Assembly (NCBI RefSeq): GCF_002836355.1 | Contig: NZ_PJCA01000035.1 | Coordinates: forward strand, 22,197 to 86,196 | DNA length: 64,000 bases | From: Moritella sp. Urea-trap-13 | GTDB lineage: Bacteria; Pseudomonadota; Gammaproteobacteria; Enterobacterales; Moritellaceae | Direction: 5' to 3' | Part shown: positions 28,702-38,744 of the stretch, piece by piece | How the letters are laid out: each line of letters starts with the position of its first letter | How positions within the stretch are numbered: the first letter of the stretch is position 1 | Position numbers and translations under genes: made by a program | Notes under the pieces: model-generated | Told to the model about the DNA's origin: nothing | The model's input: only the letters and a program-made list of their open reading frames with translations | Databases searched by the model: none

Positions 28702-30888
28702 CTATTCAGATGCTGCTACAACGCAATTTCGACCATCATGTTTTGCTTGATAAAGTGCCTTATCGGTATGTGAAATAAATTCTTCGACATTAAAGGAGTT
28801 GTACTCGTGCCACTGGGCTAGTCCAATACTGACGGTGAGACGAATCGTATCTTGGCCATAAGGTACCTGCAGGTTACTGATATTATGGCGAAGTCGTTCA
28901 GCAATGACGTGTGCTTGGGTGCTGTTGGTTTCCGGCATTAAGATGGCGAACTCTTCACCACCAATACGCGCGACGATATCGGATGCTTTGACACTGCTGA
29001 AGCAGGCGTCGTAGAAATCGCGTAATACTTGATCGCCGCCAGCATGACCATAAGAGTCATTGATATTCTTGAAGTGGTCAATATCGAGTAATAATAATGA
29101 CAACTTTTGTTTATCTTGTTTGGCAAAGCCAATTTCTTGTTTCAGGACCAAGTTAAATTTACGTCGATTTAATGCGCCAGTTAAAGTATCTCTTGATGCC
29201 AATTCACGGTACTTATCTCGCTCTTTACGGCGATCTAATAGCGATTGTTGCTGACGTTTAATGATATTTTTTGACATGTCAGCTTGTAATAATTTTCGGC
29301 GTAATGTTTCGTAAGCCTCGTACATAGCGCCAATTTCGTCACTGGATGTGGATGCATTCATTTGTTGGTTGTAATGGCCTAATGTGACTTGTTTTAACGC
29401 ATGGGTAATTCGGCGAATAGGGGTAATAACACTGTGATAGAGAATGGTGAAAAGTAAGGTATTAAAAATGACAATAGTGCTAATTATAATAAGTACTAGA
29501 TAAAACCTAGATTCTAATTTTTCGAGTTTTAACTGTGTTTTAACGTCGAGATCATTGATGATTTTATCTGCCACTATTTCGATGTCATCAATGCGATTTG
29601 TTAGTTGGATGAACCAAAATTGACTGTTTTGCTCTATTTCAGGTTTGAGCATGAAGTCTTCAATCGCGTTGCTAATAAATGCTTTTTGTTTTGCTATATT
29701 ACATAACTGACCACACGCCTGGAGTTGCTCTGGGGTTGCTGAATAATTAAAAATGAAGATAGCATTGAGCTGCATTCCCAGTTGCATATAAATATGCTTG
29801 TAACGTTCGCTGTGCATTAACTCATGCTTGGATAGATCATCATCGATGAGTAATGTACCAATCTCTCGTTGTTGACCAAGGATCTCCTTCAATCCTACGA
29901 TCGCATTAATCGCAGTAATATTATTAGCAAACTCGGCATCCATTTTGATATGCGATAAACGATTTACCCGCGATAATAGTTTACCAATAATCTCATTATA
30001 ACCAGTTAGCATTTGCTCACTACTGATGTCGGTATTGTTTAAACCACTGCGAAATATGATCAACTCGGCAATGTCAATTTTGGTTGAGTTAATAAACTCA
30101 ATTAACATAGGTTCAGTTAATAACGCCTGACGTGAATTGAGCAGCGTGGTAAACGTATATATTGCATCATTACTTTTGTGTTGTTGGGTGGTGAGCGCTT
30201 TAGAGAAACGTTTATAGTCTGAACTCATGTAGCTTGACAGTAATCCACGTTCGACTTGTAAGTTATGTGTTAGTGAGTTCACTTGCTGCACGATCTGGGT
30301 GAGATTATCTAACAGCTGCATATTTTTGTATTGTTGGTAATTGTCTTTAATTGCGATAAAGCTGAGTAATAACATACCAAGGATTGGTAATAACGAGGTA
30401 ATAAGCACGCGAGTCGAAATGCTGACTCGATGACTTAGCCATTCCGATGTACGCTGGAATATGGCTTTCAATGAAACTGAATGTTTTGTTTCATTATGAA
30501 ATGCATGTACATAATCCATGTCAGAAATGAAAATATGCTCAATCACCCAATCATATAAAAACTGACTTACTTGTTCTGCCGCATCAGTATCATTTGAATG
30601 TAACAGTTTATTCTTCAATTCAGGGAGTTGCTTTAAAAACGTTTGATGACCTTTTTTATGCTCAACAAAATCATCGAAGGCCATTGTCTCCATTAATGCT
30701 TCTTCATGCTTGAAATGCGCGGTACTACAAGCCGTAAGGTCAGCAAAATGTTGCTCCATCGTATCGGCATTCGCGTTGGTATCAATCGCTTCGATTATAG
30801 ATGCAATAATAGAGAGGATCTGTTTATGATCGGTATCAATCTCATCGATACCAACAGACATGTCTTCATTCCATTTTAGACTGATCAT
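28702..30888 (-). CDS. Hemerythrin-NIT-HAMP-GGDEF diguanylate cyclase
   Basis: 728 residues. A bacteriohemerythrin domain (1-130) has the full di-iron set at His21, His58, Glu62, His77, His81, His118 and Asp123, matching spacing of characterised bacteriohemerythrins. A membrane segment (about 155-175) leads to a periplasmic NIT-like region with LTHNLQVERGLLSSYM. A second membrane segment (about 455-478), HAMP and a GGDEF domain follow, with active motif VARIGGEEFAILM. The upstream KASD lacks the Arg of an RxxD inhibitory site. It should make c-di-GMP, tuned by oxygen at the hemerythrin in the cytosol and perhaps nitrate/nitrite outside. It is monocistronic. Confidence 0.9.
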   Translation of the reverse strand: MISLKWNEDMSVGIDEIDTDHKQILSIIASIIEAIDTNANADTMEQHFADLTACSTAHFKHEEALMETMAFDDFVEHKKGHQTFLKQLPELKNKLLHSNDTDAAEQVSQFLYDWVIEHIFISDMDYVHAFHNETKHSVSLKAIFQRTSEWLSHRVSISTRVLITSLLPILGMLLLSFIAIKDNYQQYKNMQLLDNLTQIVQQVNSLTHNLQVERGLLSSYMSSDYKRFSKALTTQQHKSNDAIYTFTTLLNSRQALLTEPMLIEFINSTKIDIAELIIFRSGLNNTDISSEQMLTGYNEIIGKLLSRVNRLSHIKMDAEFANNITAINAIVGLKEILGQQREIGTLLIDDDLSKHELMHSERYKHIYMQLGMQLNAIFIFNYSATPEQLQACGQLCNIAKQKAFISNAIEDFMLKPEIEQNSQFWFIQLTNRIDDIEIVADKIINDLDVKTQLKLEKLESRFYLVLIIISTIVIFNTLLFTILYHSVITPIRRITHALKQVTLGHYNQQMNASTSSDEIGAMYEAYETLRRKLLQADMSKNIIKRQQQSLLDRRKERDKYRELASRDTLTGALNRRKFNLVLKQEIGFAKQDKQKLSLLLLDIDHFKNINDSYGHAGGDQVLRDFYDACFSSVKASDIVARIGGEEFAILMPETNSTQAHVIAERLRHNISNLQVPYGQDTIRLTVSIGLAQWHEYNSFNVEEFISHTDKALYQAKHDGRNCVVAASE

Positions 30889-31090
30889 CAGAGCGACTAC
30901 TTAGCGTTGATTAAAGAAGTTGCAGTATAAAATTTAGTTGGTTTATGTCAACACATTTAATCGGAAAGTAACCCTAAATGTTTGTTTTTATTATTTTTGT
31001 TTATACTTATTCATGTTTATGTCGCTGCTGGGGAATACATTAATACGCAATGTTATTGCTGTCCCCATTCATTTGTTAAGCCGTATAAGT

Positions 31091-33493
31091 TTACGTGCTT
31101 GCGGTGGCGTTATTATTATCTTTGCGCAGATTGGTTAATCGACTTTGGGTTATACCAAAAACAGAGTTATGAGCATATTCGCCTTTATTGTTCATTGAGC
31201 CTGCGATGATGTTAGTGAGTAAATTAATCGCTTCGGTGACATGGTCAATTGCCCAAATATGAAATAGACCTTGCTCAACAGCGGCAATTACATCACTTCT
31301 TAACATCAGGTTATGCACATTAGCGCGCGGAATGATTACCCCTTGTGTTGATAATGTTGTAATCGATGAGCAAACATCAAAAAAGCCTTCTATTTTTTCA
31401 TTTACGCCGCCGATAGGCTGGGCATGACCAAATTGATCCATGGAACCGGTGATGGCAATATCTTGACGTAATGGTACCTGAGAAAATGCCGAAATGATGG
31501 CGCTGCATTCGGCGAGAGAGGCACTGTCGCCATCGATTTGACCGTAAGATTGTTCGAACGTTAAACGCGTTGTGAGTGGGATAATTGCAGTTTGACCAAA
31601 TACCGAAGCCAGATAAGCTGTTAGGATCATAACCCCTTTAGAATGGATATTACCACCGAGTTTGACCTGTCGTTCAATATCGAATATTTCACCTTCGCCA
31701 AAAGAAGCGGTCGCGGTGATGCGACCGGGAATACCAAATTGACTGTCTGCTGTTGCAATAACGGAAAGCGCATTGATTTGTCCTACCACGTGGCCCTTAA
31801 TATCAATGAGCGTGGAACCATTCATAAAGCTTTGTAATAGATAGTCTTGTAATCTACCTGCACGTTGCTGTTTATTTGTCAGCGCTTGTTCAACATGGTG
31901 ATAGCGAATAAGGGTGGCATTGGCGAGACGTGCACAGTAATTACTTTCACGTAATAAGTTGGCGATATCAACAGAATGTAAGGAGAGCATGTCTTGATCT
32001 TCCGCTTGGCGTGAACTGTACTCGATGATCCTGCTCATGGCTTTACGGTCGCAATGCAGCATATCGTTATCGTGGACAATGCTGGAAATGAACTTTGCAT
32101 AGTTGGCTTCCGCTATCTCTGTTCTGGGCATGACATCTTCAAAATCGGCTGTAACACGAAATAACTCTCTGAATTCAGGATCATATTGTTGCAGTAGTTG
32201 ATAAGTCTGATAATCACCAAACAGGATGATCTTAACCGAGAGTGGTATTGGCTCGGGATCTAACGAAATAGTACCTGATAAACTGACTTCTCTTTCCAGT
32301 GAGCTGAGGCTTAATTTATTGGCGCGCAAGGCTCGTTTCAAGCCATCCCAAACATAAGGTCGCTCCAGTACCTTGACCGCGTCAATCATTAATACCCCAC
32401 CATTGGCACGGTGTAAGCTACCCGCTCGAATCAAGGAGGCATCGGTAAACACCGTACCTTTGAACGTTGCATTTTCGATATAGCCAAAAATAGTATGGTA
32501 ATTGGGACTTTCCTCCACCACGATAGGGAAGGTGTTGGTTTCTTGGCAAACGAGTACGTTAATTTGATAACGGCGAGGCATTTTTTTGTCTAATGCGGCA
32601 TAAGCCAAAGTAATATCATCCTCGCTATCTTCAACAAAGATATCAAGATTGTCTAATATGTCTTTATTCATGGCGATTAGATGGGCTTTCACCTCGGGCA
32701 GGTGACTGTATTTGTCTTTTAATTGCGTGGTGCAATGAACTAATACATCCTGAGCAATTTGCTCATCAAGCTTTTGGATCTTATCAGTGAACTCTTCTTC
32801 CCAAATGGTTAATTGACGAATAATGTCACGTAACTTTATTTCTAATTCTGTAATTTTAGTTTCAAAGCGCTTTTTTTGACTGTCAGTTAACGCGTCAAAA
32901 TCGGTTTCAGAGTAGGCTTCATTTTTGTCGTTCATGGCGACGAGCTGGTAATCACCTTGTGCTGTTAATGTTAGGCTAATGCTATGTTGCTCGGCAGATT
33001 TCGTTAGATCTTGTAATATCGCTTCTTGTTTTTTTTCTAATCTGTTTTTCAGTTTTTCAGCGCGAGCGAAGTAGATCTCATTATCAAAGGCCATCGATAA
33101 TGCTTTTACTAAGCGCAGGGTGAGGCTTTCTACCTCTTTTTTAAATTGATGCGCTGTACCAGCTGGTAGCCTTAATACTTTTGGGTGACGCGCTTCATCA
33201 AAATTAACCGTATAACACCAGTCAAAAATGGCCTGATTATTACTGCTTGGCTCATGGCGATTGAGATAGCGTAATATCATGGTGCGCTTGCCGAGGCCAT
33301 TGTGGCCAAGGGCGTAGATGTTATAGCCTTTTTCTTTTATCGACATGGCGAATTCGACCGCTTGTTGTGCCCGGTCTTGGCCGATAATTTGATCGAGTGG
33401 TTGCAGATGTTTAGTTGACTTACAATCAGCTGCAAGCTCTGTGAGTGTTGAAATCCTATACAATTGATTACAATCTAGAGGTTTTATCGACAT
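31091..33493 (-). CDS. LonH/YcbZ-type Lon-family protease
   Basis: 800 residues from ATG 33493 (MSIKPLDCNQLYRISTL), preceded by GAGGGAACTGT; an in-frame upstream reading to 33556 lacks family support. An N-terminal AAA-like part carries GHNGLGKRTMILRYL as Walker A, a coiled insert, ATP-site region (GGVLMIDAVKVLERPYVWDGLKRAL), and a C-terminal Lon protease domain. The catalytic Ser-Lys dyad is in QIDGDSASLAECSAI and GGVNEKIEGFFDVC. Walker A is atypical (GHNGLGKRT). It degrades proteins in the cytosol; E. coli YcbZ is its closest relative. It is divergent from the exonuclease gene. Confidence 0.85.
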   Translation of the reverse strand: MSIKPLDCNQLYRISTLTELAADCKSTKHLQPLDQIIGQDRAQQAVEFAMSIKEKGYNIYALGHNGLGKRTMILRYLNRHEPSSNNQAIFDWCYTVNFDEARHPKVLRLPAGTAHQFKKEVESLTLRLVKALSMAFDNEIYFARAEKLKNRLEKKQEAILQDLTKSAEQHSISLTLTAQGDYQLVAMNDKNEAYSETDFDALTDSQKKRFETKITELEIKLRDIIRQLTIWEEEFTDKIQKLDEQIAQDVLVHCTTQLKDKYSHLPEVKAHLIAMNKDILDNLDIFVEDSEDDITLAYAALDKKMPRRYQINVLVCQETNTFPIVVEESPNYHTIFGYIENATFKGTVFTDASLIRAGSLHRANGGVLMIDAVKVLERPYVWDGLKRALRANKLSLSSLEREVSLSGTISLDPEPIPLSVKIILFGDYQTYQLLQQYDPEFRELFRVTADFEDVMPRTEIAEANYAKFISSIVHDNDMLHCDRKAMSRIIEYSSRQAEDQDMLSLHSVDIANLLRESNYCARLANATLIRYHHVEQALTNKQQRAGRLQDYLLQSFMNGSTLIDIKGHVVGQINALSVIATADSQFGIPGRITATASFGEGEIFDIERQVKLGGNIHSKGVMILTAYLASVFGQTAIIPLTTRLTFEQSYGQIDGDSASLAECSAIISAFSQVPLRQDIAITGSMDQFGHAQPIGGVNEKIEGFFDVCSSITTLSTQGVIIPRANVHNLMLRSDVIAAVEQGLFHIWAIDHVTEAINLLTNIIAGSMNNKGEYAHNSVFGITQSRLTNLRKDNNNATAST

Positions 33494-33610
33494 ACAGTTC
33501 CCTCTTATAAAACAGCTATTACCCCTAGTGTAGACATAGATCGCTTGTGTGAGCATACTGTTTTATACTTCACGACCAGCTTATAAGTTATAACGAGAGA
33601 GAAAGTAGCA

Positions 33611-34231
33611 ATGATAGTGAACGCTGATACCCTTATTATATTGGATTTCGAGACCACTGGATTATCTCCTGATATGGGTGATCGCGCGATTGAGATCGGA
33701 GCGGTAAAAATTGAAGACGGCAAGATCACTGGGCGCTTTCAAGAGTTGATGCATCCAGGCCGTCGTGTTAGTAGCTTTATTGCCGATTACACAGGTATCA
33801 CCAATACCATGCTCGAAGACGCCGCCCCTTGTGAAGAAGTCATGCACCGATTTGCTGATTTTATCCAAGGTTACAATTTAGTGGCCCATAATGCCTCATT
33901 TGATAAGCGCTTTTTAGACGCTGAATTGACACGTATTGGTCGCGGTTATGATGGTGAATTTAGTTGTTCACTGCTGGTGGCAAGACGTATTTTTCAAGAT
34001 GCCCCGAGTCATAAATTAGGTGAGTTAATTAAATATACCAATATCCCGTCAGACGGTGGTTTTCACCGTGCGCTATTTGATTCGGAAATGACCACTAAAC
34101 TCTGGTTGGTGATGTTAGATGAAATGAAATCACGTTATAGCTTAGCCTGCATTCCTTTTCCGTTGGTACAAACGTTAGCTAAAACGCCAAAAAAATCAGT
34201 AGATAGTTTCTTGCGTCGTTATAATCAATAA
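33611..34231 (+). CDS. DEDDh 3'-5' exonuclease (DnaQ family)
   Basis: 206 residues. The catalytic acid residues appear in ILDFETTGLSP (first Asp/Glu), HNASFDKRFLDAEL (second Asp) and FHRALFDSEMTTKLW (His and last Asp), giving the DEDDh set of DnaQ-type exonucleases. The opening is MIVNADTLIILDFETTG. The protein is shorter than DnaQ epsilon (243) and lacks its polymerase-binding tail, so it is a stand-alone trimming enzyme for DNA or RNA, cytosolic, exact substrate unknown. ATG follows GAGAGAGAAAGTAGCA. It starts about 115 bp from the divergent LonH gene. Confidence 0.85.
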   Translation: MIVNADTLIILDFETTGLSPDMGDRAIEIGAVKIEDGKITGRFQELMHPGRRVSSFIADYTGITNTMLEDAAPCEEVMHRFADFIQGYNLVAHNASFDKRFLDAELTRIGRGYDGEFSCSLLVARRIFQDAPSHKLGELIKYTNIPSDGGFHRALFDSEMTTKLWLVMLDEMKSRYSLACIPFPLVQTLAKTPKKSVDSFLRRYNQ

Positions 34232-34624
34232 TTGCTGCGCCGAGTTGATGAGGATATGCAATTTCAGCTGACGTAACACTGCATTGGATACAGTAGTTTT
34301 ACATGCTTATTATTTCAATGTACTAAATACCACTAATAAATGATGGTTAATCATACAAGTCAAAGTGTCAGGTAAATAATTTACACTGCTTTAAATAACT
34401 TCTTTGCTAGATGTAAATATCGGTATTGTTGATATAGTAGAGTTATGTAACACTTTGATTGATTTGAAAGTATAACTGAAGAATATAATACTCAAGTACC
34501 TATTTTGTAATATCTATGTGCTTTTCGATGACGTAACTGGCCTCATTATGCTCTTGTAAATCCCCACTATTTAGCTATTATTTTTGCTTTTAAATCGCAC
34601 GTAGTGATTAACGGTGGAGTAATA
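34232..34624. other. Noncoding gap upstream of the AbgT transporter
   Basis: About 390 bp, AT-rich, with no hairpin or operator that I can support. It presumably holds the transporter promoter. Confidence 0.5.
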
Positions 34625-36187
34625 ATGAGTAAGCAAGCAGTGGCAAAAATACCAGGGAAACCCTCTGGGGCAATGGATAAATTCTTGAATTTAATTGAAC
34701 GGGCTGGTAATAAAATCCCAGATCCTGCCATTTTATTCTTCTGGGGATTAGTCATCGTTTGGCTATTGTCAGCGTTATTTTCACAGTTTGATTTTGGCAT
34801 GATCCATCCGATCACTGGCCAAGCTATTGAGATTAATAATTTACTCACTGGGCAGTCACTGGCCTCTTTCCTCGCTAATATGGTGACCACATTTACCAGT
34901 TTTGCGCCGTTAGGCATTGTACTGGTCTCTATGCTAGGTCTTGGTGTTGCAGAAGCGTCAGGCTTTATTAATACCGGTTTGAAGAAAATGCTTAACTTCA
35001 CCCCAGCTAAGTTATTAACACCTATGTTGATTTTAGTGGCAATCATTTCACATACCGCGGCTGATGCTGGTTATGTGTTAGTGATCCCTATGGGTGGTGT
35101 GATCTTCCATGCGGCAGGTCGTCATCCGTTAGCGGGTATTGCCGCTGCATTCGCTGGTGTATCTGGTGGTTTCTCTGCTAACTTTATCCCATCGGGTATT
35201 GATCCACTTCTGGCTGGCTTTACGCAATCAGCTGCGCAAGTATTAGACCCTGCTTATGTTGTTAATCCACTGGCAAATATTTTCTTTACTGGCTTATCTT
35301 CAATCCTAGTGGTGTGTGTCGGTTGGTATGTAACAGAGAAAATCATTGAGCCTCGACTTGCAGCTACGCCTGTTGATGAGAACGCAGAAGAAGCGCCTAA
35401 TTTAGCTGTGTTATCGACAGCAGAATCAAGAGCATTTAGCTATGCGGGTTGGACTATGGTAGCGGGTATCGTGGCATTAATTACTGCACTCTATCCTGAA
35501 GCATCACCATTGCGCTCGCCTGAAGGTGAATTAACGTCATTTAGTGCGCCGATTATGCAATCAATTGTGCCGCTTATTTTTGTACTGTTTATTATTCCGG
35601 GTATCGTTTATGGCCGTGTTTCTGGTTCGTTCAAATCAGGTGATGATGTAATTAAAGCCATGGCTGCTACGATGGGCACTATGGGTGGTTATATCGTGAT
35701 GGCATTTTTCTGTGCACAATTCCTATCTGCATTTAGCCAATCAAATTTAGGTACCTTACTGGCGTTATCTGGTGCTGATTTATTGAAATCAATGGATATG
35801 CCAGGACAAATCACTATTGTTGGTATGATCTTATTGACGGCATTTGTTAACTTATTAGTCGGCAGTGCTTCAGCAAAATGGGCATTAATCGGTCCAGTAC
35901 TTGTGCCTATGTTAATGGCGGTGGGCATCTCTCCTGAATTAACCCAAGCGGCTTATCGTGTTGGTGACTCAGTGTCTAACATTATCTCACCATTAATGGT
36001 GTTCTTCCCGCTAGTGGTTGTTTACACACAACGTTATATGAAGAGTTCAGGTATTGGCACGTTGGCAGCATTAATGATGCCTTATTCTATCGCGATGTTA
36101 ATCGCCTGGACAATATTCTTACTGGGTTATTGGGCACTTGGTATCCCTCTAGGTATTCAAGCACCTTACACTTATAGCATGGGCTAG
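34625..36187 (+). CDS. AbgT-family transporter
   Basis: 520 residues from ATG 34625 (MSKQAVAKIPGKPSGAMDKFLNLIERAGNKIPDPAILFFWGLVIVWLLS), with GGTGGAGTAATA before it; a GTG at 34604 is in frame but less likely. About 11-12 membrane helices, a cytosolic loop (240-265) and the conserved SHTAADAGYVLVIPMGGVIFHAAGRHPLAG and GSASAKWALIGPVLVPMLM motifs. E. coli AbgT imports p-aminobenzoyl-glutamate; other members export sulphonamides, so direction and substrate are unsure. There are no abgAB genes nearby. It is monocistronic. Confidence 0.9.
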   Translation: MSKQAVAKIPGKPSGAMDKFLNLIERAGNKIPDPAILFFWGLVIVWLLSALFSQFDFGMIHPITGQAIEINNLLTGQSLASFLANMVTTFTSFAPLGIVLVSMLGLGVAEASGFINTGLKKMLNFTPAKLLTPMLILVAIISHTAADAGYVLVIPMGGVIFHAAGRHPLAGIAAAFAGVSGGFSANFIPSGIDPLLAGFTQSAAQVLDPAYVVNPLANIFFTGLSSILVVCVGWYVTEKIIEPRLAATPVDENAEEAPNLAVLSTAESRAFSYAGWTMVAGIVALITALYPEASPLRSPEGELTSFSAPIMQSIVPLIFVLFIIPGIVYGRVSGSFKSGDDVIKAMAATMGTMGGYIVMAFFCAQFLSAFSQSNLGTLLALSGADLLKSMDMPGQITIVGMILLTAFVNLLVGSASAKWALIGPVLVPMLMAVGISPELTQAAYRVGDSVSNIISPLMVFFPLVVVYTQRYMKSSGIGTLAALMMPYSIAMLIAWTIFLLGYWALGIPLGIQAPYTYSMG

Positions 36188-36245
36188 TTGCGCTAACGCG
36201 CTAAACAAAGCACCTGATATAATAGATTGCGTAATGCATATTAAA

Positions 36246-36287
36246 GCCAATTTAATTTAATAGTTGAATTGGCGTTTATGTTTTTTG
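36246..36287 (+). terminator. Likely terminator of the AbgT gene
   Basis: GCCAATT and AATTGGC arms, extendable with A/T pairs, are followed by GTTTATGTTTTTTG. Stem is AT-rich, so strength is uncertain. Confidence 0.55.
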
Positions 36288-36403
36288 ATAGCTATTTTTA
36301 AGTTTGTTGATACTAACGCGAGCAAATAATAGCGTAACTTGTTTTATAACTTGGCTCGATAGACGCTACACTATCACTCACATTTTTTGCTCGTTTAGCG
36401 GCA

Positions 36404-36565
36404 ATGAAAACAGCCGCAGATTATACTGCTTGGCTAGATGATTATGGTGTTAGACGCTCTGACCCTCGATTCTGGCCACACAGTGATACTATCCAAACCT
36501 TAAATCAACAGTTACAGCCTATTAACGCCGGTTTATTAGATTACAATCGTTTACAAAATAGGTAA
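36404..36565 (+). pseudogene. Small ORF or remnant of a lost gene
   Basis: An ATG at 36404 opens 53 codons (MKTAADYTAWLDDYGVRRSD...LLDYNRLQNR). The same frame is open upstream to 36350 without an earlier ATG and reads LGSIDATLSLTFFARLAA before the Met. The composition is protein-like (Trp, Tyr, charged residues in a natural mix), and there is no good ribosome binding site. This looks like the tail of a decayed gene rather than a functional small protein. I do not recognise the family. Confidence 0.4.
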
Positions 36566-36683
36566 TTTACCACGCTATAACCAGTTGATTTTTTGATGCT
36601 TAAAACGTACAGTAGCAAGATGTTAGAAAGCCAGATGATGGCGTAATTATATTAGAGTCGGCAGGCAAAATAGGTGACCATCT

Positions 36684-37661
36684 ATGTCAATGATTAAACC
36701 ATGGAAGTTAATAAGTCTGTTATTTATTTTGCAGCTGTTAGCGGGCTGTGAATCGAAACTTGAACAAACGCAAACGACAATTAACCAACAAGTAGCCAGT
36801 GTAGAAAGCAGTCTTAGCAGATTAGGTTCTACCATTGAAACCGGCTCTGTTCGCAATGCCAGATTGTTGACTGAGTATGCACAAGTTTTAAAACAACAAA
36901 AACCAGAACTGGCTCGTATCGCTGATTTGATTGCTGAAGATGCAACGCGAAAGGGGCCTTTATATCAGAATCTTGCGATGCGATTGAATGATGTAAAAGC
37001 ACAGACTGTAACGTTAGATAATTCAGGACCTTTGCTGGATGAGCTAATGCGTATTGAAGAAGCCGCCAAACCAAGCTTGTTTAATGATGCATTAACAGAT
37101 CCCATTAACGTGTTAGCAGACATGTCTGACGGCCGACTTGCTCGAGTCGGTGCAATTAGCCAATTTGCTGAAAAAAGTGCCGGTGATGGTGCTGATTACG
37201 GCGCAGGTAGTCAGATGGTCGGCAATCCCAACTATGGTGGTTGGCAAAGCGGTAGCAACGGCACCAGTTTCTGGCAGTGGTACGGTATGTATCGCATGCT
37301 GGGTGATTTAACCGGTCGTGTTGGTTACTCGAATTGGAGTCAAAATCGTCGTTATAGTTACTACAATGACCATGGACGTTCACGTTATACCAGTCCAAAA
37401 CAGAGTGTAAAGCAAGCGGCTGTTGAAACGAGAACCCGTAAATCATTTCAGCGTAAAGGCCAGTCATTTAGCTCGCCTTATGCGAAAACACGTGCTGGCT
37501 CTGCTGGCTTGAGTCGTTCTAGTTATACCCCAACGAAAACGGTGAGCAGTTATTCTAAACCGAAAAAGTCGTTCACTAGCAGTAATAAAGCGACCAGTCA
37601 GACGGGGACATTTCGTAATAGTGGCAGCCGTACATCACGTGGTGTCCGTCGCGGTAAATAG
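36684..37661 (+). CDS. Lipoprotein of the DUF350/aminopropyltransferase cassette
   Basis: 325 residues. The lipobox LLAGC gives lipidated Cys22. A helical region (25-150) begins SKLEQTQTTINQQVASVESSLSRLGSTIETGSVRNARLLTEYAQVL and probably forms a coiled coil. A glycine/tryptophan-rich middle (165-215, YGGWQSGSNGTSFWQWYGMYRML) is followed by a basic low-complexity tail rich in Ser, Arg, Lys and Thr to the end (SRGVRRGK). The tail could bind polyanions such as peptidoglycan or lipopolysaccharide. It is the first gene of a four-gene run on the same strand with DUF350, aminopropyltransferase and SpeD-like genes. Its function is unknown. Confidence 0.75.
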   Translation: MSMIKPWKLISLLFILQLLAGCESKLEQTQTTINQQVASVESSLSRLGSTIETGSVRNARLLTEYAQVLKQQKPELARIADLIAEDATRKGPLYQNLAMRLNDVKAQTVTLDNSGPLLDELMRIEEAAKPSLFNDALTDPINVLADMSDGRLARVGAISQFAEKSAGDGADYGAGSQMVGNPNYGGWQSGSNGTSFWQWYGMYRMLGDLTGRVGYSNWSQNRRYSYYNDHGRSRYTSPKQSVKQAAVETRTRKSFQRKGQSFSSPYAKTRAGSAGLSRSSYTPTKTVSSYSKPKKSFTSSNKATSQTGTFRNSGSRTSRGVRRGK

Positions 37662-37722
37662 ATGCTTTGAGCAAGATAGATAGCCTTGAGCAAATAGAAA
37701 GAACAAGTTATGGAGATTGAGT

Positions 37723-38613
37723 ATGTACGAGTTTGATGGATTGACTATGTGGACGACACAAGCACTGGTTATTGACTTTATTGTCATCATTGCGTTATTT
37801 GTGAGTTTAAAAATGATCAAAGGCTGGGTATCAAATTTACATGCCAATGATGAAATCGCCAAACGCGATAACTTTGCCTTTGGTATTAGTTTCGCCGCCG
37901 GTTTAGCTGGACTTGCAATTGTATTAACTGGCGTCACCAGTGGCGACTTTGCGGATTCATTATTTGAAGAAGCAACTCAAATGCTGGGTTATGGCTTATT
38001 AGCTATCGCGTTAATTAAAGCCGGTCATTTTTTCCAAGATAAAGTGACACTGCAAAAAGTCAGTCTGCACGATGAGATCGTAAAAGGTAACGTCACGGCG
38101 GCCTTCGTTGATTTTGGTCATATTGTCACTGTCGCGATTGTGGTACGTTCTGCGTTGATCTGGGTACTAACGGAAGGTTGGCATGGATTACCTGTCGTGG
38201 TTGCTGCGTTTGTTGTTGCCAACATCATTATGCTGCTAGTGAGTAAATACCGTGTACGTTTATTCAAGCGTACGGGTGATTGTCTACAGCAACTTATCTT
38301 AGACGATAACTTGGCTGTTGGTATCCGTTACTCTGGTTTCTTGATCGGTTCTGGCTTAGCTATTACCGCGGCAACCGGTCTCGCACCTTATGCTGCTGAT
38401 AATATCACCCTTAGCCTGACATATTGGGCATTCTCCGCGATTGTCAGTGTGGCTATCTTCGCTGTGTTACAATTGATTACCATCAAAGTGATCTTATCTG
38501 GTATTGATATTGCTGATGAAGTTATTCGCCAAAAGAATATCGGTGTTGCAGTGATCTCGGCAACGGTATCATTCTCAATCGGCTTAACAATGGCAACCTT
38601 ACTTGGTAGCTAA
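37723..38613 (+). CDS. DUF350-family (YjfL-type) membrane protein, two-repeat form
   Basis: 296 residues from ATG 37723 (MYEFDGLTMWTTQALVIDFIVIIALFVSL), chosen over a TTG six bases upstream because TGGAGATTGAGT precedes it. About eight membrane helices form two similar halves: NFAFGISFAAGLAGLAIVLTGV in the first and NLAVGIRYSGFLIGSGLAITAATG in the second, the duplicated DUF350 unit. Conserved Asp residues in the loops (DEIVKGN, GIDIADEVI) repeat between halves. DUF350 proteins are inner-membrane proteins of unknown function that often accompany spermidine-synthase-like genes, as here. About 60 bp separate it from the lipoprotein gene. Confidence 0.85.
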   Translation: MYEFDGLTMWTTQALVIDFIVIIALFVSLKMIKGWVSNLHANDEIAKRDNFAFGISFAAGLAGLAIVLTGVTSGDFADSLFEEATQMLGYGLLAIALIKAGHFFQDKVTLQKVSLHDEIVKGNVTAAFVDFGHIVTVAIVVRSALIWVLTEGWHGLPVVVAAFVVANIIMLLVSKYRVRLFKRTGDCLQQLILDDNLAVGIRYSGFLIGSGLAITAATGLAPYAADNITLSLTYWAFSAIVSVAIFAVLQLITIKVILSGIDIADEVIRQKNIGVAVISATVSFSIGLTMATLLGS

Positions 38614-38744
38614 TGCTTCGTTAAGATAATCTCTTTATCTAAGTCATCGATATGGCTCAAATTCGATAATTTGCAGCAGTTTTTCTTATACTGTTGATGT
38701 TATTGAGTTTGAGCTTTTTAAATTAAACTACAGTAAGGCATTGT

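Noticed and set aside
34567..35046. 159-codon minus-strand frame opposite the AbgT gene
   Set aside because: Overlaps a clear transporter with many membrane helices; no family or ribosome site.
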